The translations under genes and the position numbers were made by a program. Below are positions 19,201 through 28,500 of a stretch of DNA of 64,000 bases, piece by piece (within the stretch, counting starts at the first letter, position 1; each line of letters begins with the position of its first letter). The notes below the pieces were generated by a model that worked only from the letters and a program-made list of their open reading frames with translations, did not search any database and was not told where the DNA came from. Source of the stretch: an uncultured Bacteroidales bacterium (GTDB lineage Bacteria > Bacteroidota > Bacteroidia > Bacteroidales > WCHB1-69); the NCBI GenBank assembly GCA_900315705.1, contig ONAB01000011.1:62001-126000 (forward strand), read 5' to 3'.

Positions 19201-21310
19201 AGCTGCCGGAAGAGGAGCCCGACCAGCGGAAGGCGATGTGCTTGCCAGTGCCGCCATAGTAGCCCAGATAGACTGTATGCGGCTGCATCACACCCGTGGC
19301 CGTGTTGGCGACAGTGGCCAGCGTGGTGAAGGTGGAGGCGTCGGCAGGATTGGTCATCACACCGATTTGCAGTTGGTTGTTCAACGTGCTGAATTGGGCG
19401 TTGAAACTCACCTGCAGGTCGCCGATCTGATAGGGAAGATTGTCCATCAGGGCCGGCAGGGCCGCCATCGTATAGGTGCTGGAGGTCGTGTAGAAATAGA
19501 GACGGCTGGAGGATATGGAGGGATAGGAACTGCTGTAGGTGGAGTTCTTATACCAGCACTCGGAGAAGCCGTTGGAGAAGTCTTCCGCGAAGGGCAACGA
19601 GAAGATACCGCAGCTGTCGGCGTAGGTCACCACAATGCTATGGGTCTGGTTCAGCGCGATGAACGTGTAGGAGGGGACAACCCCATACGAGGCGCCGTCA
19701 ATCTCCACATCGGTGACGTGGTAACGGGCGGAGTTGCTGAAAGTATAGGTCAGGTCATTGCCTGCCGTAGCTGCATAGACGCCATTGGTACCCCACGGGG
19801 AGACAAGACTCGACAGGGAAATCGGAGACCCGTCGGTCAGTTTCTGGGTAACGGTAACATTATAGAGGTTGTCGAAATAGACGCGCACATCGGCCAGGGT
19901 TCCCTGGGGATCGATGGTGTAGGTAACGACAGAGCCGTCGGTGGGGTCATCTTCGCGCAGCACCACGCCATCCTGCTCGATGCGGGCGATATGCCAGTTC
20001 GCGTCGGGGGTGATGGTGAGCGTCACGGTCTGCGTGCTGCCGCACGGGACAGTGGAGGAGCCCGGCGTCACGGTGCCGTGCACCTGGCCGTCGGAGGAGG
20101 GCATCGCCGTGGCGGTAATCACCGCCTGCGGGAAGACCGTGACAGTGGAGGTCTGCACCTGCGTGCTGCCGTTGGCGCTGGTGCCCGTCATCGTATAGGT
20201 AGTCGTGGTGGTGGGCGACACCGTGATGCTCTCGGTGGTGGCACCCGTGCTCCACAGATAGGAGCTGTAGCCGAAAGCCGTCAGCGTGACAGACTCGCCC
20301 AGGCAGATGTCAGCAGCAACAGGGTCCACACCGGCCATAAACGACATTATGGGATAGCCGTCGTTGACGCCATTGTCCATTTTGAAGGCGCTGCCCAAAA
20401 GGGTAATCATATTGGAAGAGCGCATCTCGGTCTGCGTGACTGCAATACCGTCGGAGGAGGCAGAGCTTTGGGTAGTGGAGCTCAGCACATTGGTGTAGGA
20501 GTAGCAGTTGGTGAAATTGCCGCCGTGGCCGGCCATACCGCCGAAGTTGGTGCCATAAGAGTAGAGTGTGCCAGCAAAATAGCAGTTGGTAAAATAGCCG
20601 CGTTCGGCATTGCCCGACATACCGGCAGGATAGTAACCACGAACATAGCCCGTGGAGCCCAAGTTCTGGAAATAGATGGAGCCGCTGCTCGGATAGGTGG
20701 CGCCGCAGATGGCACCGATGTTGTTGCTGCCGGAGGAGTTGACACCCTCAATGCGGACGTTGACCACCAGACAGTTGCGAATATAGACACTGCCGCTGCC
20801 GCGCACATAACCCGTGATGCAGCCCATCATACCGCGCGACTTCAGGACCGGGTTGATCAGCACCAGCGAGTCGATGGTACAGGGAGACTCCAGCGCGCAG
20901 AAAAGGCCGGCGTGGAAGGTGTTCCCCTTGTCGCAGTAAAGGTTGTAGATGCTATGGCCGTGGCCATTGAAGTTGCCCTTGAAGGGGTTGCCGGTGCTCG
21001 GTGATTCCGATGTCGGGGATCCACCGCCGATGGGGATCCAGTTGTTGGTGGAGTCGCCCGTGCTGTTGAGCCAGATGTCGGCCGTCAGGTTCAGCGTCAC
21101 ACCGTTGAAATTGGTCGTGCCGTTGTTCACCAGCTGGGCCACACCCGCCAATTGCTCCGGCGTGGAAATGTCAAAAGCTGTCTGGGATGCATCGTACCAG
21201 GAGACATCGGACGTGCCGTTCCAAACCGTTTGTGCTTGCAGTGATGTTCCAAAGCCCATCAAAAGGGCAAAGACGACCAATGCAAGAATGTAAAATCTTT
21301 TCATAAGCAT
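13280..21310 (-). CDS. Giant multi-domain T9SS surface protein (FN3/jelly-roll repeats)
   Basis: A 2676-residue secreted adhesin-like protein. After a signal peptide (about 1-27) comes a glycine/asparagine-rich region to about residue 330 with GLUG-like FDISTPEQLAGVAQLVN and FNGHGHSIYNLY motifs, likely a beta-helix. Next are a PKD-like segment (GESVTLTAFGYSSYLWSTGA) and a GxVTPxGxxxVPCG bacterial-repeat domain. About nine Cys-initiated fibronectin type III domains then alternate with MAM/jelly-roll modules of the FxxDDVVIDYxPxC type. The C-terminus is a type A sorting domain (YPNPATDKVVV, VEVYNVYGQLV, GMYFVRV, basic KNFVKR). Its N-terminal third is strongly similar to the 2387-aa protein at 22537. 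Start: two in-frame ATGs 6 nt apart (21310 and 21304) are possible. The ligand is unknown. Confidence 0.88.
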   Translation of the reverse strand: MLMKRFYILALVVFALLMGFGTSLQAQTVWNGTSDVSWYDASQTAFDISTPEQLAGVAQLVNNGTTNFNGVTLNLTADIWLNSTGDSTNNWIPIGGGSPTSESPSTGNPFKGNFNGHGHSIYNLYCDKGNTFHAGLFCALESPCTIDSLVLINPVLKSRGMMGCITGYVRGSGSVYIRNCLVVNVRIEGVNSSGSNNIGAICGATYPSSGSIYFQNLGSTGYVRGYYPAGMSGNAERGYFTNCYFAGTLYSYGTNFGGMAGHGGNFTNCYSYTNVLSSTTQSSASSDGIAVTQTEMRSSNMITLLGSAFKMDNGVNDGYPIMSFMAGVDPVAADICLGESVTLTAFGYSSYLWSTGATTESITVSPTTTTTYTMTGTSANGSTQVQTSTVTVFPQAVITATAMPSSDGQVHGTVTPGSSTVPCGSTQTVTLTITPDANWHIARIEQDGVVLREDDPTDGSVVTYTIDPQGTLADVRVYFDNLYNVTVTQKLTDGSPISLSSLVSPWGTNGVYAATAGNDLTYTFSNSARYHVTDVEIDGASYGVVPSYTFIALNQTHSIVVTYADSCGIFSLPFAEDFSNGFSECWYKNSTYSSSYPSISSSRLYFYTTSSTYTMAALPALMDNLPYQIGDLQVSFNAQFSTLNNQLQIGVMTNPADASTFTTLATVANTATGVMQPHTVYLGYYGGTGKHIAFRWSGSSSGSCYLDDVVIDVAPTCSPVMNLQVSDIYGTNASLSWDPNVVGTATAYNILLTDNGTQTTSTFSTTETSYVLMGLDEQTSYTVSVQPDCGGGDLGTAVTVNFNTPCIAPIEVSNNSYPSSTYSTEGNHFPMSNHYLNSFTEQIYLPSDFNNTSANFSGMSFQYNISTVITRTLDIYMAHTADSVFTQNVWATPLDSYVHVYSGPVSFNYNGQDRWVDIAFDTNFYYNGYDNLLLIVNDITGSSYNNSNAKFYTQNTNVNRSQCVYDNDANTHWSITNMPTTGTLHTQVNNIRLTACDNVSCITPNTLSLGYSDAYSAEIHWVNPNNAQGCEVEYKELADSVWTTMSASSGTSHLLAGLNANTQYQVRVRAVCGTNDYSDWSQVFTFRTECENITHIPYTQNFDTDTYGSGTDAYVYCWDRYTSDPSKPVYVYNTSAAHSTPNALRFYDGPGVTSLAIMPQVDPSISLNQLQISFWVRKTEASSTAIVELGVMSDKNDLTTFEVVDTIPTGDWALIERSLENYTGSGQYIAFRVTNGTSNNAIRVDDLVLDYIPVCQHPVDLVVDNVSSETVTVHWTEPAYATSWVVEYGPAGFVPGNGTTQTVTDTTLTISGLTPNTEYDIYVLSDCGGNFYSTTISTNFRTSCGAIVNLPYSEDFETGIYDTGVDNQSNQRDYIICWNRFASDHSHNVYIPNSTSYSHSGSHYLDFHWTPSCYNIAIAPELDQTLDLSQLMVNFWACKSGTAGLLEVGVMTNPSDGTTFVPVDTIDLSAMANYAYAEQFVGFANYQGTGKFIAFRVSNAPSSGYYVDDVVIDYMPLCSPVSNLTVSDVTGSSAMITWGAGHFGTADSYTLEYSEAGMNNWMSVGNVTGTSYLLGGLDQTTQYDVRVMTNCDNSESSDWTVATFRTECLVGGDMVVGNGTSTSSYIPSYGYYKYAYSQQLFLASELGTPRSIEALTLDMNAHTSDRTFLIYMMHTSATSSSSWINASNAQLVYSGTQSLNTGLNTFQFSTPFLYNGSDNLLLIIVDTTGNSVSGNTWRTHTAPFTATRYAYSSTTLYSTTSMPTSGSTSTSRNNVIFGSPCDTLSPCVAPSIAISAITNDGATVNWVAGYTESAWELEYRPLSDTNWVSLGTVYSLSEMLTGLNPNTTYKVRMRSDCGSGEYSFWTEATFTTACGAMTISMGNPWTENFENYTGSTLICWETPRTYTNSGNVFPMVYRNYGEAAHSGGNTIEFKGDTNMLVLPEFTNDIHDLRMSFWATHYGSGTNAIVGVITDVTNPATFEVLGNAGTPGSRGPASGGNGNFMGPFDFNGVQAVSGRIAILFTGSGSSSGWNLDDFTVEIIPNCPSPVKTSVTVTNLTSYSADVSWTDNDPTHSSWTVFYAPTTGGGSWQTEVTSQNPVTITGLNSSTEYQVYVITNCSVTDSVPDATQTVTFTTLVSCPAPATISFSNVTTTSADVAWTSVGTAVEWELEYGYHGFVQGSGTTVPSLTAQSYTIQNLSASTQYDVYVRSVCGPGDNSAWTGPVSFHTACGAISVAAAPYSTGFEGTDDSELACWISASTGSRNGYTYPHIEPAAVVSHTGTHALEVAFGDIVTALPLFQEDISTLKVTFWAYNNHWTVQNAVLELGYMTDPYDTSTFVSLQSMYDQSYTQTTRSFSDLAGLSLPSTTRIAFRYIRVNGSSDLTSWYIDDLEVSLDTITPSVCDAPTNLAVAAAGITQNSAVATWTPGGAETSWNVAYKPVSSSTWQSAVVTTPTYTMQNLTPNTNYQVHVQAVCDVNETSAWSADVYFQTLPDDTQTCPAPTNLTATADPNEPSVVLTWQQEPNTATEWEISYQAVAGGGWQSVIANTTTYTLTDLIPDAEYAAFVVARCSNGLTSNPSNAVSFHTGGVGIQSYLEKSVKLYPNPATDKVVVSVSDASIRITGVEVYNVYGQLVNTLVVAENPLQISISGLSDGMYFVRVMTEDGIVTKNFVKR

Positions 21311-21484
21311 ATTTTTATGTTATTAAATGAATAAATTATATCAGTAATAATAAGACGAAAAAAGATCTATAAATAACTACATTATTTCGGTTATAATTTT
21401 TTTATACAAGGGCCGCAAAGAAACAATTTTTTCCACATTGCCTCGTTATCCTGAGTATTGCAAAAATGTTCCAATACAACGATT

Positions 21485-22351
21485 ATGGTCAAGGAGATAA
21501 AAGAAATCACTCTGAAAAGTATGGGCCAGATGGCCGGCAAAGAGCACGGGGAATACCTCGACAATCAGTTCCTGATGGTGATGAGTGCCATCCAATTCGG
21601 CAAGAATTTTATGCGGGACGGCCAGCCCTACCGAGTTGAGGACGGGAGAGTGATACGGGTGGTTTCGGGCCACGCCAAGATCTTCATCAATATGAAGCCC
21701 TATCCTGTTTCAAGAGGAACGATGTTGGTGTTCCCGGCAGGTTCCATTATGGTAATTGAGGAGAAGGATGAGAAGTTCGACTTCCAGATTTTCTCATTCC
21801 GCGACCTGCCCGACGATATCACGTTCAAGGAGTGCACCATTTTTCGCCTTTCCGAGGATGATTGGAGTCTTATGGACGAATATTACCAGCTGTTACGGCA
21901 TACGGTCAAGCGCCTGCCGTTCTCTATGAAATCAATTCGGGCCCTGCAGACCGCGCTGATGGGTGAGCTTCGAAGCATTCTCAAAAAGGAAGAGGAAGAC
22001 GAGTCTCAGCAGGCCCTTGGGCGGAAGGAGGCTGTCTTCCACCAGTTTGCAGCGTTGGTCAACCAGTATGCGGACAAGGAGCACAGCATCGTATTCTACG
22101 CAGACCAGCTGTGCCTGACTCCAAACCATCTAGGCGCCACCATCCGGGAAGTCAGCGGAATGACCGTGTTGGACTGGATACACCGCCGCATCATCCAACA
22201 AGCCAAACTGCTCCTGATGTACAGTGATTTGCCTGTCGGGGAAGTCTCCGAACAGTTGAATTTCTCCTCCCCCTCCTCTTTCTGCAAGTTTTTCAAAAAG
22301 AAAACCGGCATTACGCCCCTGCAATACCGCGAAGAGCGTGAAATGCGATGA
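21485..22351 (+). CDS. AraC-family transcriptional regulator
   Basis: A 288-residue regulator. The N-terminal part, about residues 1-150, is a cupin-like sensing domain (RVEDGRVIRVVSGHAKIFI, GTMLVFPAGSIMVI). The C-terminal about 100 residues are a double helix-turn-helix AraC domain: FYADQLCLTPNHLGATIREVSGMTV for the first, and SDLPVGEVSEQLNFSSPSSFCKFFKKKTGITPLQYR for the second, with the family signature intact. The ATG at 21485 is taken as start; an upstream TTG at 21458 would add nine residues without domain support. It lies between two giant T9SS paralogue genes, divergent from the first and codirectional with the second, so it is a natural candidate for their regulator (inference). The inducer is unknown. 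Confidence 0.88.
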   Translation: MVKEIKEITLKSMGQMAGKEHGEYLDNQFLMVMSAIQFGKNFMRDGQPYRVEDGRVIRVVSGHAKIFINMKPYPVSRGTMLVFPAGSIMVIEEKDEKFDFQIFSFRDLPDDITFKECTIFRLSEDDWSLMDEYYQLLRHTVKRLPFSMKSIRALQTALMGELRSILKKEEEDESQQALGRKEAVFHQFAALVNQYADKEHSIVFYADQLCLTPNHLGATIREVSGMTVLDWIHRRIIQQAKLLLMYSDLPVGEVSEQLNFSSPSSFCKFFKKKTGITPLQYREEREMR

Positions 22352-22353
22352 TG

Positions 22354-22433
22354 TTGGCTATTGGCCATTAGCAATTAGCTATTGGCTAAAGGCTAAGGGC
22401 TAAGGGCCAACGGCTAATGGCTAACAGCTAACC
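22354..22433 (+). repeat. gctaatggc-word repeat (copy 2)
   Basis: Words ttggcta, ggctaa and ggctaatggctaac as in 5861-5943, with self-complementary left and right halves. It fills the start of the gap between the AraC gene and the 2387-aa protein gene. Confidence 0.75.
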
Positions 22434-22536
22434 GACTTATCAAAAGTTATTAACAGCAGACATTTCACAACTTTGATTTTTGTACTTTTACCGCCCTTAT
22501 TTGAAAATTAATCTTATTCACTAAAATACTTAAAAA

Positions 22537-25500
22537 ATGAGACAATTTTACCTTTTCGCGACAGCACTTCTGGCGTTTGCATTGAGTTTTCTGATGCCGG
22601 CGCAAGTGCAAGCACAGAACGTTTGGGACGGTTCCATCGACCTCACCTGGTACGATGCCGACCAAAATTCCTTTGACATCTCCACGCCCGGGCAACTGGC
22701 CGGCGTGGCCCAACTGGTCAACGGCGGCATCGCGTCTTTCAGCGGCAAGACCCTGAATCTGACCGATGACATCTGGTTGAACTACACGGGCGACTCCACC
22801 AACAACTGGGTACCCATTGGCGGTGGTGCCACCCCCACGGGCGAGTCCACCTCCTCGGGCTACAGCTTCAAAGGAACCTTCAACGGCCACGGCCACACCA
22901 TCTACAACCTTTATTGCGACAAGACCAACTATTTCCACGCCGGTCTGTTCGGATGTATTGAAACCCCCTGTACCATTGACTCCTTAGTGATGATTAATCC
23001 CATCCTGAAATCCTGCGGTATGATGGGCAGCATTACCGGTTTCGTCCGGGGCAGCGGCAATGTTTACATCCGCTACTGTCTGGTCGTCAATGCGACTATC
23101 GTAGGCACTCCCGCAGGCGCTTCCGGCTCCCCCTCGGCCGAACACAACAATATCGGCGGTATTATCGGAGCCTGCTACCCCATCAGTTCCAGTTACACCA
23201 TTAACATTCAAAACTGCGGCGTCACGGGCCAGATGAGTGGCCGCTACATCGGTGGCATAGCTGGTAACGCCGAGCGTTCCAACATCACCAACTGCTACTT
23301 TGCTGGTGATATGACCCCTCTGAACGGCAATTTCGGCGGTATGACCTCCCACGGTGGCAACCGCACCAACTGTTACTCCTACGTCAACCAACTGAACAGC
23401 CAGTCACAATCCTCCGCATCCTCCCACGGCACATCCGTCACCCAATCCTATATGCAGTCCGACTCCATTATCGCAGACTTGGGCTCTGCCTTCAAGATGG
23501 ACAACGGCATCAACAACGGCTACCCGGTGCTGTCCTTTATGGCGGGTGTGGATCCCACTGAGATCAGCATCTGTTCCGGCGAATACGCCACCCTCACCGC
23601 TTTCGGCTATGATTCATACGTGTGGAGCAACGGGGCCACCACGGCCACCATCACCGTGAATCCCACCACCACCACCGTCTATACGGTGACGGGTACCGCC
23701 CTTTCCGGTGCCACTGGCATACACTCCTCCACCGTCACAGTCTTCCCGCAGGCCACGATCACGGCCACGGCAATGCCTTCTCCCGACGGACAGACGCACG
23801 GCACCGTGACCCCGTCACCCGCCGCCGTGCCCTGCGGCAGCTCGCAAACGGTCACCCTGACCATCACCCCCGACGCCAACTGGCATATCGCCCAGATCAC
23901 CCTCAACGGCACCGTGGTTCGCGGCGAGGACCCGACCGACGGTTCGGTGGTTACCTACGTGATTGACCCGCAGGGAACAATGGCCGATGTCAGGGTGTTC
24001 TTCTCCAACATTTACCATATCACCGCCTCCACGATTCTCGACGACGGCACTCCGCTCAACGTCAGCGGACTGGTATCCCCGTGGGGCTCCAACGGTGTGT
24101 ATAACGCCACCCAAGGTGCCGATGTGGCCTACACCTTCAACGAGACGGCTCGTTACCATCTGATGGACGTGGAGATTGACAACGCCTCCCAGGGCATCGT
24201 CAACAGTTACACCTTCAACAATGTTCAAGAGTCTCACACCATCGTGGTGACATACGGCGACTGCGCTCCCGTGACCAACCTGACCGTATCGCAAGTGTCG
24301 GGCACCTCCGCCTTGATTTCCTGGGCTGACGGCTCCGCCGGTGCCGCACAGGACTATGTTCTGGAATGGCGTGACACCACAATGGGCAACAGCTGGATTG
24401 CCGAGCCCACCATCACGGGCACCAGCTACCTGTTAGGCGGCCTCTCCCCGCTCACCAACTATGAGGTGCGCGTGAAGAGCAACTGCAGCAACGGCCTCGA
24501 GGGCGGCTGGGTGAACAAGAGCTTCAGCACCCCCTGCCTCGTGGGTGGCGACATCCAGATTGGCGAGGGCACCAGCACCACATACTATTTGCCTTCTTAC
24601 AGTTATTATAAATACTCTTTAACGGAGCAAATCTTCACCGCTGCCGAATTGGGTGGAGCCAACACATTCCACTCCATCTCATTCCAGGTATCCAGTGTGG
24701 GAGCCGCCAACCGAACCTGGGACATCTATCTGATGCCCACCACGGAACCTTCCCTGTCCTCTTTTATAAACGTGGATGCCACAGCACAGAAAGTCTTCAG
24801 CGGAGCTGTCAATATCACCCAAGGTTGGTTCACCATCAATTTCGACAGCAACTATGTGTATGACGGCAGCACCAACCTGATGCTCATCGTGGACGACAAC
24901 ACTGGCGACTATGTCAGTAGCAACTATTACTATTATACGAACAACCCCAACGGAAACTCGGTGCGTGTGTACAGCGACGGCACCAACTACGACCCGACGA
25001 ATGCCACCAGTTATACCGCCACCACCCACAACTACCGCAACAATGTCATCTTCGGCGGTATGTGCGACAGCACCACCACCTGTGTGGCCCCGAATATGAT
25101 GGTCGCCGGCGTCACCGAGAGCTCGGTCGATGTCTCCTGGGTCCCCGGCTACAGCGAGACCAGCTGGAACCTAGAATACAAGGAAGCCTCCGATTCCATC
25201 TGGAACACCATTTCCGGACTTACCGGCAACAGCTACACCATCACGGGACTGAACGCCAACACGGTGTATGACATCCGTCTGCAAGCCTTCTGCGGCAGCG
25301 ATTGGAGAATGGTGCAAGCCCGCACGGATTGCGGTGCCATCACCATCCCGTACAGCGAAGACTTCGAGGACGGCATCATTTCCACCAGTCAAGACGGCTA
25401 CATCCTGTGCTGGAGCCGTTTGGCCAACAGCACCTCCCACTGGGCCTACGTGGCAAGCGGTTCCAACGCCCACGGTGGCACCCGTTATATGGACTTCCAC

Positions 25501-28500
25501 TACACTCCCGACTGCTACACAATGGCCATCACCCCGACGATTGACAACAGCTATCCTGTAAGCTCCCTGATGGCAGAATTCTATGCCCGCCACAACGGTG
25601 CTTCCGGCATTATGGAAGTGGGTGTCATCAGCGACATCAACGACGGCACCACTTTCGAAGTTGTTGACACGCTGGAGTTCACCGCCACCAGCACATACGA
25701 GCATTTCATCGTCTCTTTCGAAAACTACACCGGCAGCGGCCAGAACATCGCTTTCCGCGCCTCCAATGGCGTCAGTGTCAGCTTTATGATGGACGACCTC
25801 ATCATCACGGAAATCCCGACCTGTATGCATCCCAACAACCTGGTCTCCACCGGCACAGGCAGCGATAATATCACAGTCAACTGGACCGAGATGGGCGATG
25901 CCACCTCCTGGATCTTGGAATACGGTCCCTCCGGCTTCACGCCCGGCCAGGGCACCGGCACCACCGAAACGGCCACCGCACATCCCTACACCATCCAGAA
26001 CCTCACCAGCGGCGTCAGCTACGACATTTATGTGCAATCAGACTGCGGCTCTATGACCAGCGACCTTGTCGGACCCGTCACGGTAGTGACCGGCCAGTAT
26101 ATTATGAATAATGCCGTTGACACGCTGACCACTTGCGGTGCTGTCATTTACGACAACGGCGGCCCCAACGGTGACTACAGCACATACAGCAACAACATTC
26201 TGGTGCTCTATCCTGAGACTCCGGGGTCTATGATGATGCTGCAGGGCACCTGCAATGTGGAGAACAGCTACGACCATCTCTACATTTACGACGGTGTAGG
26301 CACCGGCGGCACCCAGTTGGGTTCCTTCGGCAACAGCAACGACCAGAACGTTTCCGTGCTTTCCACCACCGGTCCACTCACCATTGTATTCACCTCCGAC
26401 GGCTCAGTGCAGAAGTGGGGCTTCCAGCTGTTCGCCTCCTGCCAGACCTGTTTCCCGCCGAGCGGCATTATGGCCTCCAATATCACCACCAACTCCGCCG
26501 ACCTCTCCTGGAGCGGTATTTCCAACGAATACATCGTGGTGGTTATGGGTCCTGACACCAACGAATATGTGGTGTATGACACCACCACCACTCTGGCCAA
26601 CCTGGCCAGCAGTTCCAGCTACAGGGTCAAGATCTATTCCGTTTGCGGTTCCGACACCTCTTTGGCATCATCCACCTACAGCTTTATGACCTCCTGCGGT
26701 GCCATCAACATCACTGAGTCCACTCCTTGGACGGAGAATTTCGATGGTTACAGCGGCAACGACGCCCAACCCTTCATCTGCTGGAGCACGCCCGTCACCT
26801 ACTCGGCCAGCAACGGCACAGCGCCTTTCGTCTATTGCGGATACGCTCCTTCCTGTCACTCGGGTGCTAATTCTGCTGAATTCAAAGGTAATATAAACAT
26901 ATTGGTCTTACCTGAATTCACCAACGACATTCACGACCTGCGTCTCTCCTTCTGGGCCACGGCTTGCAACTCCAACGGCGGCCATACGGACAACGGCACC
27001 TTGGAAGTGGGGGTAATGACCAACCCTGCTGACACCAGCACCTTCGAATTTGTGGCTTTCACCACCAGACCTTCCGACAGAAACGGAGTGGGCAACTATC
27101 TGGGACCGTTCGACTTCAACGGTGTGACGGCCACCAGCGGACGCATCGCCCTGCGTTACACCAGCACGGCCGCTGCCGAGTCCTGGAACCTTGACGACTT
27201 CACCGTGCAAATCGCCCCGAACTGTCCGTCACCGGTCAAGAACAGTGTTACGGTCACTCCGGGCACATACGACGCCACCGTGGCTTGGACCGACACAGAT
27301 CCCACGCACACCTCCTGGACGGTTTACTACAAAGAGAGCACCGACAGCGTCTGGCTCTCTGACGTTGCCAGCACCAACCCGACGCAGATTTACGGTCTCA
27401 GCGCCGAGACCTCTTACGATGTGTATGTGGTCACCAACTGCGCAATAGGCGATCTTGTGCCTGACGCCACCTTCACAACCTCTTTCACTACCCTGCCGTC
27501 TTGTCCGGCTCCTACCGGCCTGAACGTCACGACGGCCACTCCGACCAGCGTAACGCTTGCCTGGACGGAACCTGGCACAGCCAACGAGTGGGAGATTGAG
27601 TATGGTCCCTCCAACTTCACCCACGGCAACGGCACCACTGTGATTGCCAACACCAACCCGTTTGATGTGACGGGCCTCACCGCTGGCAACACCTATAAGT
27701 TCTATGTGCGCGGCATTTGCAGCGTTGGCGACACCAGTGCCTACAGTTCCAGCACCACCTATATGGTACCGCTCTGCGACGCCATCGACCAGTGCAACTA
27801 TGTGTTCAATCTCACCGACAGCTGGGGCGACGGTTGGAACGGTAATGCCATCAACATCTATTCTAATGGCGTACAAGTGGCGACTGCAACCATCTCCACA
27901 GGCAATTCAGCTACCGTCACTGTACCCTTGTGCGACAACTCGGCATTGAGCTTGAGTTGGAACACGGGATCTTACCCTTCTGAAACCTCCTTCACGGTGG
28001 AAGACCCATTTGGCAATGTGATTTACACCTGCACGGACGGCAGCACGATCTCCGGCACGTTCTTCAACGACACGGTGAGTTGCACACCGCCCTCTTGCCC
28101 GAAACCGCAGAACCTGACCGCCACGACAAGCACCACCACCAGCGTGACGCTCTCCTGGATGGAGATGGGCTCCGCCACGGGATGGGAAATTGAATACGGC
28201 ACTCCCGGATTCACCCACGGCAGCGGCACCACGGAGCAGGCCACCACGAATCCGTTCACGGTGACCGGTCTCACCAGCGGCACCGAATACCAGTTCTATG
28301 TGCGCGCTGTATGCTCCCCCACCGATATGTCTGACTGGTCTAATCCCACGATAGCCGCTACGCTCTGTGATGCGATTACGGTCACCAGCACCACCCCCTA
28401 CACGGAGAACTTTGACAATGTCACCGGCAGTCTGCCCACTTGCTGGACCAACATCAACGATGCCGGCAGCACCAACTGGACAGTGACCAGTTCCTTCAAC

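Noticed and set aside
18356-21004. 882-aa plus-strand frame (and other long frames opposite the two giant proteins)
   Set aside because: Antisense shadow of the repetitive, GC-rich giant protein gene; His/Gly/Arg/Val-rich composition and no start region.
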